NCBI GenBank assembly: GCA_003249935.1
Contig: QKHT01000170.1
Span: forward strand, 1-39,522
Length of the DNA: 39,522 nucleotides
Source of the DNA: Bacteroidota bacterium
Lineage (GTDB): Bacteria > Bacteroidota > Bacteroidia > Bacteroidales > UBA5342
Direction: 5' to 3'
In this document: in pieces, positions 24,487 to 32,390 of the stretch
How positions within the stretch are numbered: the stretch's first letter is position 1
Layout: every line of letters begins with the position of its first letter
Notes under the pieces: generated by a model
What the model was told of the DNA's origin: nothing
Databases searched by the model: none
The model's input: the letters and a program-made list of their open reading frames with translations, nothing else
Translations under genes and position numbers: made by a program

Positions 24487-24530
24487 AGCCACAAATCCAA
24501 TTGGGCAAACTGAATCACATACATTTCTGT

Positions 24531-24538
24531 TATCTTTG
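24531..24538 (+). promoter_or_regulatory. Candidate -7 box for mgsA
   Basis: TATCTTTG is an exact match to the Bacteroidota -7 consensus, 21 bases before the mgsA start. An upstream TTG at 24501-24503 is a possible but rather distant -33 element. Confidence 0.5.
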
Positions 24539-24559
24539 CCGCCAAAATAAACACATAGA

Positions 24560-24955
24560 ATGATTATGAAATTAGCAGTTATAGCTCACGATGGAAAAAA
24601 GGCCGATATGGTAGCTTTCCTAAACCGGCACATCAATTTTCTTAAGTCGAATGGCATTGAAATTATTGCTACCGGCACAACCGGAAAACATGCTCAGGAT
24701 GCAGGCTTAGATGTTAAACGCTATTTAAGTGGTCCGATTGGCGGCGATGCACAAATTGCATCGGATGTTTGTACCGGTGTCGTTAAAATGGTATTCTTTT
24801 TTCGCGACCCACTCGACAAACACCCGCACGAGCCTGATGTACAAATGCTTATGCGCGTTTGCGATGTCCACAATATACCACTTGCCACAAATCCGGCATC
24901 GGCCGAACTCATGATAATGGGCATGATTAATCGGCTTGGATACACCGATAAATAA
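24560..24955 (+). CDS. mgsA: Methylglyoxal synthase
   Basis: Converts dihydroxyacetone phosphate to methylglyoxal and phosphate, a bypass that relieves phosphosugar build-up. The 131 residues show the family signature throughout: MKLAVIAHDGKKADM, the phosphate-binding TGTTGKH loop, SGPIGGDAQIA with the catalytic Asp, FFRDPLDKHPHEPDVQML, and ATNPASAELMI. Translation may instead begin at the second ATG (24566), which matches the usual MK-x-A-x-IAHD start. It is flanked by its own promoter and a bidirectional terminator. A methylglyoxal route fits an organism that meets large sugar fluxes. Confidence 0.95.
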   Translation: MIMKLAVIAHDGKKADMVAFLNRHINFLKSNGIEIIATGTTGKHAQDAGLDVKRYLSGPIGGDAQIASDVCTGVVKMVFFFRDPLDKHPHEPDVQMLMRVCDVHNIPLATNPASAELMIMGMINRLGYTDK

Positions 24956-24961
24956 AAATAC

Positions 24962-24995
24962 AACGGGTTGTTTCTTAAAAAAAACAACCCGTTTT
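24962..24995. terminator. Bidirectional terminator between mgsA and photolyase gene
   Basis: Perfect 12-base-pair stem (AACGGGTTGTTT / AAACAACCCGTT) with an 8-base loop and T-rich flank. It lies between convergent genes and serves both. Confidence 0.9.
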
Positions 24996-25010
24996 GCATT
25001 GAATGCCATA

Positions 25011-26330
25011 CTAAAAATCGCCCTTTAGTGCATGCCGAAACACTTCGATACACCGGTTTCGTGCCAAAGTATGATCTACAATAGCTGGTGGCTTTATAAT
25101 TCTGTTTCCCAACCATTTACGCACATAACAACCATCGGAATCGTACCGTTTGGCTTGCAGGGTTGGGTTGAACACGCGGAAATAAGGTGCCGCATCGCAA
25201 CCGGTGCCAGCACTCCATTGCCAACCACCATTATTGCTGGCCAATTCGTAGTCGGTGAGTTTTTCGGCAAACCAGGCCTCGCCCAATCGCCAGTCGATGA
25301 GTAAATGTTTGGTTAAAAAACCGGACACAATCATCCGGGCACGGTTGTGCATAAAGCCCGTTTCACTTATCTCGACCATAGCTGCATCTACAATATCGTA
25401 ACCGGTTTCGGCGTTACACCACGCATCAAATTCGCGCATATTATTGCGCCACAACACTTTATCGTAAGCCGGTTTAAAATTTCCAATAGCCACATGCGGA
25501 AAAAAGAACAGGATGGTTGCATAAAATTCACGCCATATCAGTTCGTTTACAAATGTTTCGTTTAGCTCCCACGCCGCCTGCATTAATTGCCGAACACTTA
25601 GCGTACCAAACCTGAGATGAACCGAAAGCCGGGAAGTGCCATATTCTACACCTAACAGATCGCGTGTTTTGTGGTATTGCGAAATAACACCATATGGCAC
25701 AGTAACCGGTTCGACCAAAGGATTTGAATATTTAAAACCTATTGATTCTAAAGAACAAAGGTTCGAAATGGGAAGCGTGCGGTTCAGCCTGAAATACAAC
25801 GGTGTCGCATCGAACGAATGCAACCGTGAAAGGGAAAAACGGCTTCGCCATGTTTTCATAAAAGGTGTAAATACGGTATATGGCGTTCCGTCTGATTTGA
25901 GCACCTCGCCGGGCTCAAAGATCAGATGATCGCATAAAGATTGAACCACAATACCCTGATTATGCATCCATTGCAGAATGGTTTTATCGCGGTTCAACCC
26001 ATAAGGCTCATAATCGGCATTAAATGTTAATGTATTGATCTTGTTTTGAGATAAAATCTGTTTGAACACCTGTTCCGGTTCACCATAAAAAACCCACAAA
26101 TCACTTCCCAATGCAACAAGCTCTTTCTTTAGCCTGCTTACTTCGTTATATATAAAGGAAACGCGCCTATCGTATGTATTATTAAGTTTGCTAAGAATTG
26201 CAGCGTCGAAAATAAAGATAGGTTGAACCAAATTACCTGATTTTAAGGCATGGAAAAGCCCCTTATTATCGCTTATTCTCAAATCGCGCCTGAACCAAAA
26301 TATATCTAACCCGGTATTAAGTGATGCCAT
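25011..26330 (-). CDS. phrB: Deoxyribodipyrimidine photolyase / cryptochrome family
   Basis: Flavin enzyme that uses blue light to split cyclobutane pyrimidine dimers. I start it at the ATG at 26330, giving about 439 residues beginning MASLNTGLDIFWFRRDLR. The frame stays open to an ATG at 26408, but that extension is unlike any photolyase N terminus. The antenna domain occupies the first third (FWFRRDLRISDN). The FAD domain shows TSRLSVHLRFGTLSVRQL, ELIWREFYATILF, GYDIVDAAMVEISETGFMHNR, NNGGWQWSAGTG and PYFRVFNPTLQ, including the Trp and Asn residues of the FAD pocket. Class I CPD photolyase is most likely, but a cryptochrome role cannot be excluded. It is divergent from mltG with about 110 bases between starts. 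Confidence 0.93.
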   Translation of the reverse strand: MASLNTGLDIFWFRRDLRISDNKGLFHALKSGNLVQPIFIFDAAILSKLNNTYDRRVSFIYNEVSRLKKELVALGSDLWVFYGEPEQVFKQILSQNKINTLTFNADYEPYGLNRDKTILQWMHNQGIVVQSLCDHLIFEPGEVLKSDGTPYTVFTPFMKTWRSRFSLSRLHSFDATPLYFRLNRTLPISNLCSLESIGFKYSNPLVEPVTVPYGVISQYHKTRDLLGVEYGTSRLSVHLRFGTLSVRQLMQAAWELNETFVNELIWREFYATILFFFPHVAIGNFKPAYDKVLWRNNMREFDAWCNAETGYDIVDAAMVEISETGFMHNRARMIVSGFLTKHLLIDWRLGEAWFAEKLTDYELASNNGGWQWSAGTGCDAAPYFRVFNPTLQAKRYDSDGCYVRKWLGNRIIKPPAIVDHTLARNRCIEVFRHALKGDF

Positions 26331-26438
26331 AACAGTGAAACAAATTTCGGGTCTATTGGTTCGAAAATATTTATACAAAAAACTATTGTGCGAAACAGGC
26401 GAAAGCACTTACTTTGCAGTCAAAATTTAAGTAAATAA

Positions 26439-27518
26439 ATGTCGCAAATAAAATTTTACCGCAACCATCTTAGTCGTCTTTCGAAAAAAATGCTTGCAAT
26501 ATACGCAGCCGTTGCGGTGATAACCATTACTGCATTGTGGGGTATTTTATTTGTTTCCAATGCGCTTTTTGCCCCAAATACAGGCCAAAACATTGCAAAA
26601 AACTACGATTTGTATCTGCCTAAAAACGCCACATTTGCTGAACTAATCTGGATTTTGGAACGCGATAATGCCATAAAAAATTTAAGCACATTTAAATTTG
26701 TTGCCAAACTCCGCGAATTAGACAAAAATATAAAACCCGGAAAATATCGCATTGTATCCGGCATGAATAACCGAACAATTACCGGTATTTTGGCCGGAGG
26801 TATGCAAACACCTGTTAGGCTTATATTCAATAATTTACGAACAAAAGAACAACTCAGTGCGGTACTTTCGAAACAACTCATGGCCGATTCGGTTTCGATA
26901 CTGAATGTATTAAACGATACTGCCTATTTAAAAACCAAAGGATTTGATACTTACACGGCCATTTGCCCGTTTTTACCCAATACTTACGAAGTGTACTGGG
27001 ATATTTCGCCCAAAAGATTGTATGAGCGGATGATTAAAGAGTATAATAAATTTTGGACAAACGAACGAAAACAACAAGCAGAAAAATTACAACTCAAACA
27101 GAATGAAGTTATTACACTGGCTTCAATTGTAGATGAAGAGACCAATATAAAGTCCGAAAAACCTGTTATTGCCGGATTATATATGAACAGATTAAACCGT
27201 GGAATGCCACTTCAAGCCTGCCCTACCCTAAAATTTGCATTGGGCAACTTTACCATTCAACGTATACTTAAAGCCTACGAGCTTACGCCTTCGCCATACA
27301 ATACCTATCAAAACACCGGACTGCCGCCAGGTCCTATTCGCATCCCATCGGCCGAAACGATAGATGCCGTATTGAATGCAACACCAAGTGATTACTTATA
27401 TATGTGTGCCAAAGAAGATTTTTCGGGCAGCCACTATTTTTCGTCGTCGCTCGCACAACACAATGCATACGCAAACAGGTATCATCATGCGTTGAATCGC
27501 AGAAAAATATTTCAATAA
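26439..27518 (+). CDS. mltG: Endolytic murein transglycosylase MltG
   Basis: A membrane-anchored enzyme that cleaves nascent glycan strands and so helps set their length. One transmembrane helix at about 18-45 (MLAIYAAVAVITITALWG) places the rest in the periplasm. A LysM-like region precedes the catalytic YceG domain, whose conserved acidic segment reads ASIVDEETN, matching the family's ASIVEKET. It is followed by IAGLYMNRLNRGMPLQACPTLKFAL and the closing YNTYQNTGLPPGPIRIPS. The 359-residue length is normal. A near-match to a -7 box (TTACTTTG, 26409-26416) lies upstream. The end abuts the convergent sulfatase-fold gene with only 5 bases between, and I see no terminator hairpin there. Confidence 0.94.
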   Translation: MSQIKFYRNHLSRLSKKMLAIYAAVAVITITALWGILFVSNALFAPNTGQNIAKNYDLYLPKNATFAELIWILERDNAIKNLSTFKFVAKLRELDKNIKPGKYRIVSGMNNRTITGILAGGMQTPVRLIFNNLRTKEQLSAVLSKQLMADSVSILNVLNDTAYLKTKGFDTYTAICPFLPNTYEVYWDISPKRLYERMIKEYNKFWTNERKQQAEKLQLKQNEVITLASIVDEETNIKSEKPVIAGLYMNRLNRGMPLQACPTLKFALGNFTIQRILKAYELTPSPYNTYQNTGLPPGPIRIPSAETIDAVLNATPSDYLYMCAKEDFSGSHYFSSSLAQHNAYANRYHHALNRRKIFQ

Positions 27519-27523
27519 CAAGG

Positions 27524-29518
27524 CTACTTTCCGGCCACAGTGCGGTTTTCGATTAACCGGTTATTGTATTGCTGAACAAACGCCCGTGCAAACGAATCGA
27601 TATGCGCAACCACCCGGGGCTGTTGTGCCACAAGATTGTGAGATAGCAGACCATCGCTCCGGTAATCGTACAACGAAGTAATTTTTTGACCATCGAAGTT
27701 TACCACATAATTATCTAAAAATATCTGGTAACCGCCTGCGGTATGGTTCATTGCAAATTGTGGCGACTGCCGGTCGAATAGGTTTTTACCAAAACCAAAA
27801 AATGGTTCGTTAATACCAAGATAGCTTAGTATGGATGGCATAATATCTATCTGTTGCGCTACCGATGTGGTGTCGAACTTTGCCAATTCGCCCCCGGGAC
27901 GGTAAAATGCGATAGGAATACTAAAGGCACCAACCGAATTCTTGTAAAACTCGCTATGCGCAACAGTTGAATGATCGGCCGAAATTACGAATAACGTATT
28001 TTTGTACCATGGCATGGTTTTGGCCGTTTCGAAAAATCGCCGCAATGCATAGTCGGTATAACCTATACATTCCTGAACCGGCAGCGGACCTTTCGGGAAC
28101 TTTCCCACAAACTTTTGCGGCACTTTAAACGGATGATGCGACGAAAGTGTAAACTCGGATGCAAAAAACGGCTCGGGTGTTTTATTAAGGTTTTGAGCCA
28201 GATATTGCAAAAACGGTTCATCCCAAATACCCCAAATACCATCGTAATCGTTGTCGTTGGCATAATTATCGCGACCAAAATAATTCGAAATGCCGGCTAC
28301 CTTCGAAAAAGCCTGAAACCCCATCGAACTGTTTTGTGCGCCATGGTAAAATGCGGTGTTGTAACCATGCCGGCTCAAAATGGAACCCAACCCATCGATT
28401 TTATTAGTAGAGTATGGTGTAAGTACATAAGGTTCATCCATCGATGGAACAGAGGCTAATATCGATGGCATGGCATCGATCGATTTCCGACCGTTGGCAA
28501 ATGCATATTTAAACGTATAACTCTGCTGCAAAAGCGAATCCATAAATGGTGTATATCCTTTTATTTCTTGTCCGCATACATTCCGGTTAAGTACGCCAAC
28601 AAATTCGCGCGACCAGCTTTCGAGTATAATAATGACCACATTTAGTTTTTTAGGCTGAACCGTGGAATCGGGCTGATGTACAGGATTAAATACCCTTTGA
28701 AGTTCGGCCTCCGAGTTGTAATATTTTTTGGGTTCGAGCCCTTTTTTATCGATGGTTCGGATAATACAAAACGGCGTATTAAGAACGATGGGTGCCTCTT
28801 CGGGCGACTTTACATACTGTGTCGCATTGCTTACAGTAATTGGCCTTATACTGTGCAAAAATCCACCGCGCATACCGGCAATACATAACCCGAGCATTAC
28901 GGCCAACGAAACCAAGCGGTACGAATAAAAACCAAGCGGTTTCATACTCCCACGTTTTACCTCCAACTGATCGTACAAAATATATAACCCAATCATTATT
29001 AACACAAAAAGGAGCGTTCCCGGCCAAAAATCGACCAAAAACCTGGAAACGAGTCCAACCATATTGCTTTCGTCCTTAAACTGCCCGAAAACCATAGCCG
29101 TGGTGCGTTTTAAGGTAAACGGAAAATAAAATATATCGCCGATATTGGCCACAATACCTATACCGTTAAGCGTAAGAAATAACCATTTAAGAAACTGTGC
29201 ATACCAACGCTTAAACACCAAGGGATTGGGAAACGCAAAAAATAGAATATAAAGCAGGTTAAGATAGATAATTGCCGAAGTATCAAATAGCAGGGCCGAA
29301 CCGGCATATTGTATTAATTCCATCACAGTAACCTCTGGAAAAAGACTCTTATTTGCAGCAAAAAAAATGATACGAAGAACAAAAAAAGTAACATAAATTA
29401 AGAAGAGACGATATACCAAAACAAATGAAATATCTGTAAACAAACCATTTAACCCCTTCGAAACACAACGATTATTCTTTACGAACATGTGAAATACTTT
29501 TGTTATTTGATGATGCAA
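27524..29518 (-). CDS. LTA synthase family membrane sulfatase-fold protein
   Basis: A 664-residue inner-membrane protein with about five N-terminal transmembrane helices (to about residue 220), then a periplasmic alkaline-phosphatase/sulfatase-fold domain. Metal and catalytic positions can be read: Glu in IILESWSRE, a serine in the nucleophile position (NGRKSIDAMPSIL, where LtaS has threonine), and Asp-His in VISADHSTV. Relatives include LtaS and the phosphoglycerol transferase MdoB/OpgB. Bacteroidota lack typical lipoteichoic acid, so the acceptor is unknown; phosphoglycerol or phosphoethanolamine transfer to a glycan or lipid is plausible. The start is uncertain: a second ATG (residue 11, 29488) gives a more compact N terminus. 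Its neighbours do not indicate a pathway. Confidence 0.88.
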   Translation of the reverse strand: MHHQITKVFHMFVKNNRCVSKGLNGLFTDISFVLVYRLFLIYVTFFVLRIIFFAANKSLFPEVTVMELIQYAGSALLFDTSAIIYLNLLYILFFAFPNPLVFKRWYAQFLKWLFLTLNGIGIVANIGDIFYFPFTLKRTTAMVFGQFKDESNMVGLVSRFLVDFWPGTLLFVLIMIGLYILYDQLEVKRGSMKPLGFYSYRLVSLAVMLGLCIAGMRGGFLHSIRPITVSNATQYVKSPEEAPIVLNTPFCIIRTIDKKGLEPKKYYNSEAELQRVFNPVHQPDSTVQPKKLNVVIIILESWSREFVGVLNRNVCGQEIKGYTPFMDSLLQQSYTFKYAFANGRKSIDAMPSILASVPSMDEPYVLTPYSTNKIDGLGSILSRHGYNTAFYHGAQNSSMGFQAFSKVAGISNYFGRDNYANDNDYDGIWGIWDEPFLQYLAQNLNKTPEPFFASEFTLSSHHPFKVPQKFVGKFPKGPLPVQECIGYTDYALRRFFETAKTMPWYKNTLFVISADHSTVAHSEFYKNSVGAFSIPIAFYRPGGELAKFDTTSVAQQIDIMPSILSYLGINEPFFGFGKNLFDRQSPQFAMNHTAGGYQIFLDNYVVNFDGQKITSLYDYRSDGLLSHNLVAQQPRVVAHIDSFARAFVQQYNNRLIENRTVAGK

Positions 29519-29626
29519 ATGTAATACATTGACACTTCAATACTGCGAAACAACAATTAAGAATCATTAAACGAACAGAACACAACCGATGCGGTTCAAC
29601 AAAAAAACAAAAATTCGCAGTCAATT

Positions 29627-29643
29627 TGTCAGTCATACTGACA
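29627..29643. promoter_or_regulatory. Inverted repeat upstream of dnaK
   Basis: TGTCAGTCATACTGACA has perfect 7-base arms around CAT. It lies about 60 bases above the sigma-54-like element and about 130 bases before the dnaK ATG, a usual position for an enhancer-binding activator site. A further half site TGACA is at 29671-29675. The protein that binds it is unknown. Confidence 0.5.
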
Positions 29644-29704
29644 TTAATCCCTACCTTAATCCGGCTTAACTGACAATAAGACCCAACAAAAGCAGCGCAA
29701 CCAT

Positions 29705-29721
29705 TTGGCACATCATTTGAC
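29705..29721 (+). promoter_or_regulatory. Sigma-54-like -24/-12 element of dnaK
   Basis: TTGGCACATCATTTGAC matches YTGGCACGrNNNTTGCW at the -24 GG and the TTG with correct spacing; the one clear deviation is GA in place of the -12 GC. It would place the transcription start about 40 bases before the dnaK ATG. Confidence 0.5.
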
Positions 29722-29770
29722 TATTTGAAGCCGTAAATAAATAGATTATTAACGATAACATATTAAGATA

Positions 29771-31678
29771 ATGGGAAAAATAATTGGTATTGACCTTGGA
29801 ACTACAAACTCTTGCGTTTCGGTAATGGAAGGCAACGAGCCAGTGGTAATTCCAAACAGCGAAGGTAAACGTACAACGCCTTCGATTGTAGGTTTTGTAA
29901 ATAACGGCGAACGTAAAGTTGGCGATCCGGCTAAACGTCAGGCTATTACAAACCCCGAAAAAACCGTATCGTCGATTAAACGCTTCATGGGCGAATCGTT
30001 CGATCGCGTAACGAAGGAAATTGAGCGTATGCCTTATAAAGTTCTTAAAGGCGACAACAACACACCGCGTGTAGATATCGACGGCAGATTATATACACCG
30101 CAGGAAATATCGGCTATCATTCTTCAAAAGATGAAAAAAACGGCCGAAGATTATCTTGGCCAGGAAGTTACTGACGCAGTAATTACCGTTCCGGCCTATT
30201 TTAACGATGCACAACGTCAGGCCACTAAAGAAGCCGGCGAAATTGCAGGGTTAAATGTTCGTCGTATTATTAATGAACCAACAGCCGCTTCGTTGGCATA
30301 CGGCTTGGACAAACGCGACAAAGATATGAAAATTGCGGTTTTCGATCTTGGTGGGGGTACTTTCGATATTTCGGTACTCGAGCTTGGCGATGGCGTTTTC
30401 GAAGTAAAATCGACCGACGGTGATACGCACCTTGGCGGCGACGACTTCGACCATGTTATTATCGACTGGTTGGCTCAGGAATTTATTTCGGACGAAAATA
30501 TTGACCTTCGCAAAGACCCAATGGCCTTGCAACGTTTGAAAGAAGCTGCAGAAAAAGCCAAAATTGAACTCTCCAGTTCAACGTCTACCGAAATTAACCT
30601 GCCATACATTATGCCGGTAAACGGTATTCCAAAACACTTGGTGCGTACCTTGTCGCGTTCGAAATTCGAACAATTGGCCGATAAATTAATCAATGCAACC
30701 ATCGAACCATGTCGCAGAGCATTACAAAATGCCGGCGTATCGGTTTCCGATATCGACGAAGTTATTCTTGTGGGTGGTTCAACCCGTATCCCTGCAATTC
30801 AGGCCAAAGTTGAATCGTTTTTTGGTAAAACACCTTCGAAAGGGGTAAACCCCGATGAAGTTGTGGCTGTAGGCGCAGCAATTCAGGGTGGCGTACTTAC
30901 CGGCGAAGTTAAAGACGTATTGCTACTGGATGTTACGCCGCTTTCACTTGGTATCGAAACCATGGGTAGCGTAATGACCCGCTTAATCGAAAGTAACACC
31001 ACCATTCCGTCGCGCAAATCCGAAACGTTTACAACGGCTTCAGACAATCAGCCATCGGTTGAAATACATGTTTTGCAAGGCGAACGCCCAATGGCTCGCG
31101 ACAACAAAACCATTGGCCGCTTCCACCTCGACGGTATTCCACCAGCACCACGCGGTGTGCCACAAATTGAGGTAACCTTCGATATCGATGCTAACGGTAT
31201 TCTTAAAGTATCGGCAAAAGATAAAGCGACAGGTAAAGAACAAAGTATTCGTATTGAGGCTTCATCGGGCCTAAGCGACGACGAAATTAAACGCATGAAG
31301 GACGAAGCGGCACGCAATGCCGACTCTGATAAAAAAGAAAAAGAACGTATCGATAAGCTCAATGGGGCCGACTCGCTGATTTTCCAAACCGAAAAACAAC
31401 TCAAAGAGTTTGGCGATAAGATTCCGGCAGACAAAAAACAGCCTATCGACGCTGCTTTAACAAAATTGAAAGATGCCCACAAAGCGCAGGATATTGATGC
31501 CATTGATGCTGCAATGACCGAACTCAACACCGTGTTCCAGGCAGCATCGGCCGAAATGTACAACGCCAGTCAGGCACAAGGTGGCCCGCAAGCTGGTGGT
31601 GCTCAGGATACACAACCACAAGGCGGCAAAAACCCGAGCGACGAAGTAACCGATGTCGACTTTGAAGAAGTAAAGTAA
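29771..31678 (+). CDS. dnaK: Chaperone DnaK (Hsp70)
   Basis: ATP-driven chaperone that binds exposed hydrophobic segments of unfolded proteins with DnaJ and GrpE. The 635 residues run through the full family pattern: [16 protein letters not shown] at the start, [15 protein letters not shown], the phosphate-binding [26 protein letters not shown], the interdomain linker [14 protein letters not shown], the substrate-binding domain, and a Gln/Gly-rich tail ending DVDFEEVK. The upstream 250 bases hold a sigma-54-like element and an inverted repeat. No CIRCE element (HrcA site) is present. dnaJ and grpE are not adjacent; the gene is monocistronic with a strong terminator. Confidence 0.99.
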   Translation: MGKIIGIDLGTTNSCVSVMEGNEPVVIPNSEGKRTTPSIVGFVNNGERKVGDPAKRQAITNPEKTVSSIKRFMGESFDRVTKEIERMPYKVLKGDNNTPRVDIDGRLYTPQEISAIILQKMKKTAEDYLGQEVTDAVITVPAYFNDAQRQATKEAGEIAGLNVRRIINEPTAASLAYGLDKRDKDMKIAVFDLGGGTFDISVLELGDGVFEVKSTDGDTHLGGDDFDHVIIDWLAQEFISDENIDLRKDPMALQRLKEAAEKAKIELSSSTSTEINLPYIMPVNGIPKHLVRTLSRSKFEQLADKLINATIEPCRRALQNAGVSVSDIDEVILVGGSTRIPAIQAKVESFFGKTPSKGVNPDEVVAVGAAIQGGVLTGEVKDVLLLDVTPLSLGIETMGSVMTRLIESNTTIPSRKSETFTTASDNQPSVEIHVLQGERPMARDNKTIGRFHLDGIPPAPRGVPQIEVTFDIDANGILKVSAKDKATGKEQSIRIEASSGLSDDEIKRMKDEAARNADSDKKEKERIDKLNGADSLIFQTEKQLKEFGDKIPADKKQPIDAALTKLKDAHKAQDIDAIDAAMTELNTVFQAASAEMYNASQAQGGPQAGGAQDTQPQGGKNPSDEVTDVDFEEVK

Positions 31679-31703
31679 CACAAAACGCACACGCGAAATA
31701 CCA

Positions 31704-31737
31704 AACCGCTGCAACTAACCCTTGCAGCGGTTTTTTT
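31704..31737 (+). terminator. Terminator of dnaK
   Basis: Perfect 11-base-pair stem (AACCGCTGCAA / TTGCAGCGGTT), 7-base loop, then seven T residues. Confidence 0.95.
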
Positions 31738-31797
31738 ATGCCCAGGTTTTGGGCGTGCCCCCGAAAAAAACACCCCTTATCCTCAGAAATCACACAG

Positions 31798-31910
31798 CCG
31801 GGGTCGGGCTTTCCGCTTCAACTCCTCGGACCGTAAGCAAACTCACACCTATCTCAGCCAACCACTCACCCGGCCCTGCGGGGTTTCCGCTGCAATCCCT
31901 CACGCGGGCA
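31798..31910 (-). repeat. GC-rich Bacteroidota-type repeat, two degenerate units
   Basis: Two related units, about 31798-31833 and 31869-31910, read on the minus strand as GGAGTTGAAGCGGAAAGCCCG and GGGATTGCAGCGGAAACCCCG (one base over twenty, so treat as aligned cores). Shared core: GGnnTTGnAGCGGAAAnCCCG. The stretch is much richer in G+C than its AT-rich surroundings. Similar sequences are, from memory, scattered between genes in many Bacteroidota genomes, with no agreed function. I find no plausible gene in it. The surrounding spacer (31740-32390) otherwise holds two palindromes and a weak promoter candidate. Confidence 0.6.
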
Positions 31911-32009
31911 AAGCCACACCACCGTTCGCACGGCCACAATTTTCGACACATTAACCACACCACAAAATAAAAATCACGAAAAAAATATTTCCTTTTAGCT
32001 CCCCGGTAA

Positions 32010-32027
32010 AAGTTGCAATTGCAACTT
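32010..32027. promoter_or_regulatory. 18-base perfect palindrome
   Basis: AAGTTGCAATTGCAACTT is a perfect palindrome in the dnaK-dehydrogenase spacer. It could be a repressor operator for the downstream sugar genes, but it lies about 380 bases before the first of them. No T-run follows, so it is not an ordinary terminator. Confidence 0.4.
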
Positions 32028-32117
32028 GGATTCAGGGCCTGAGACAGGCAGAAGGGGACAAAAAATGCGGTTTATGGATAAAAACAATCCCGAAATCCAA
32101 CAGCCTAAACATTGGAC

Positions 32118-32135
32118 CTGAACAATTGTGTTCAG
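32118..32135. promoter_or_regulatory. Inverted repeat CTGAACA-N4-TGTTCAG
   Basis: Two perfect 7-base arms around ATTG, about 255 bases upstream of the dehydrogenase ATG. The symmetry suits a dimeric transcription factor; a short T-tract follows, so a weak hairpin terminator is an alternative. Confidence 0.4.
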
Positions 32136-32271
32136 TTTTACAATCTAACTACACAACAAACTGTATATGTATGTTTTACCAAACATGAATTGTAAAGCAG
32201 ATACAGGCTACTTATCAAATACCACCCTATATTGACAACAACTACCCAGTATATAAACCTTAAAATATTGA

Positions 32272-32279
32272 TACCTTCG
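32272..32279 (+). promoter_or_regulatory. Weak candidate -7 box for the sugar locus
   Basis: TACCTTCG differs from TAnnTTTG at one base and lies about 110 bases before the dehydrogenase ATG. No -33 element is evident. Confidence 0.25.
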
Positions 32280-32390
32280 TTTAATTAAAACAGTAGAAAT
32301 ATAATTACAAAAGAGCCATTTAAAAAGCAAAAATAATCTTGAATATAAGATAGTTAACAAAGTAATATAGAACCAAATAATAAAAAAGTA

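Noticed and set aside
26331-26408. 26-residue N-terminal extension of the photolyase
   Set aside because: The extension does not resemble photolyase N termini; the ATG at 26330 gives the usual beginning just before the FWFRRDLR block.
31722-31970. 82-codon frame across the GC-rich repeat after dnaK
   Set aside because: The frame starts inside the dnaK terminator and follows repeat sequence; composition and residues look non-coding.
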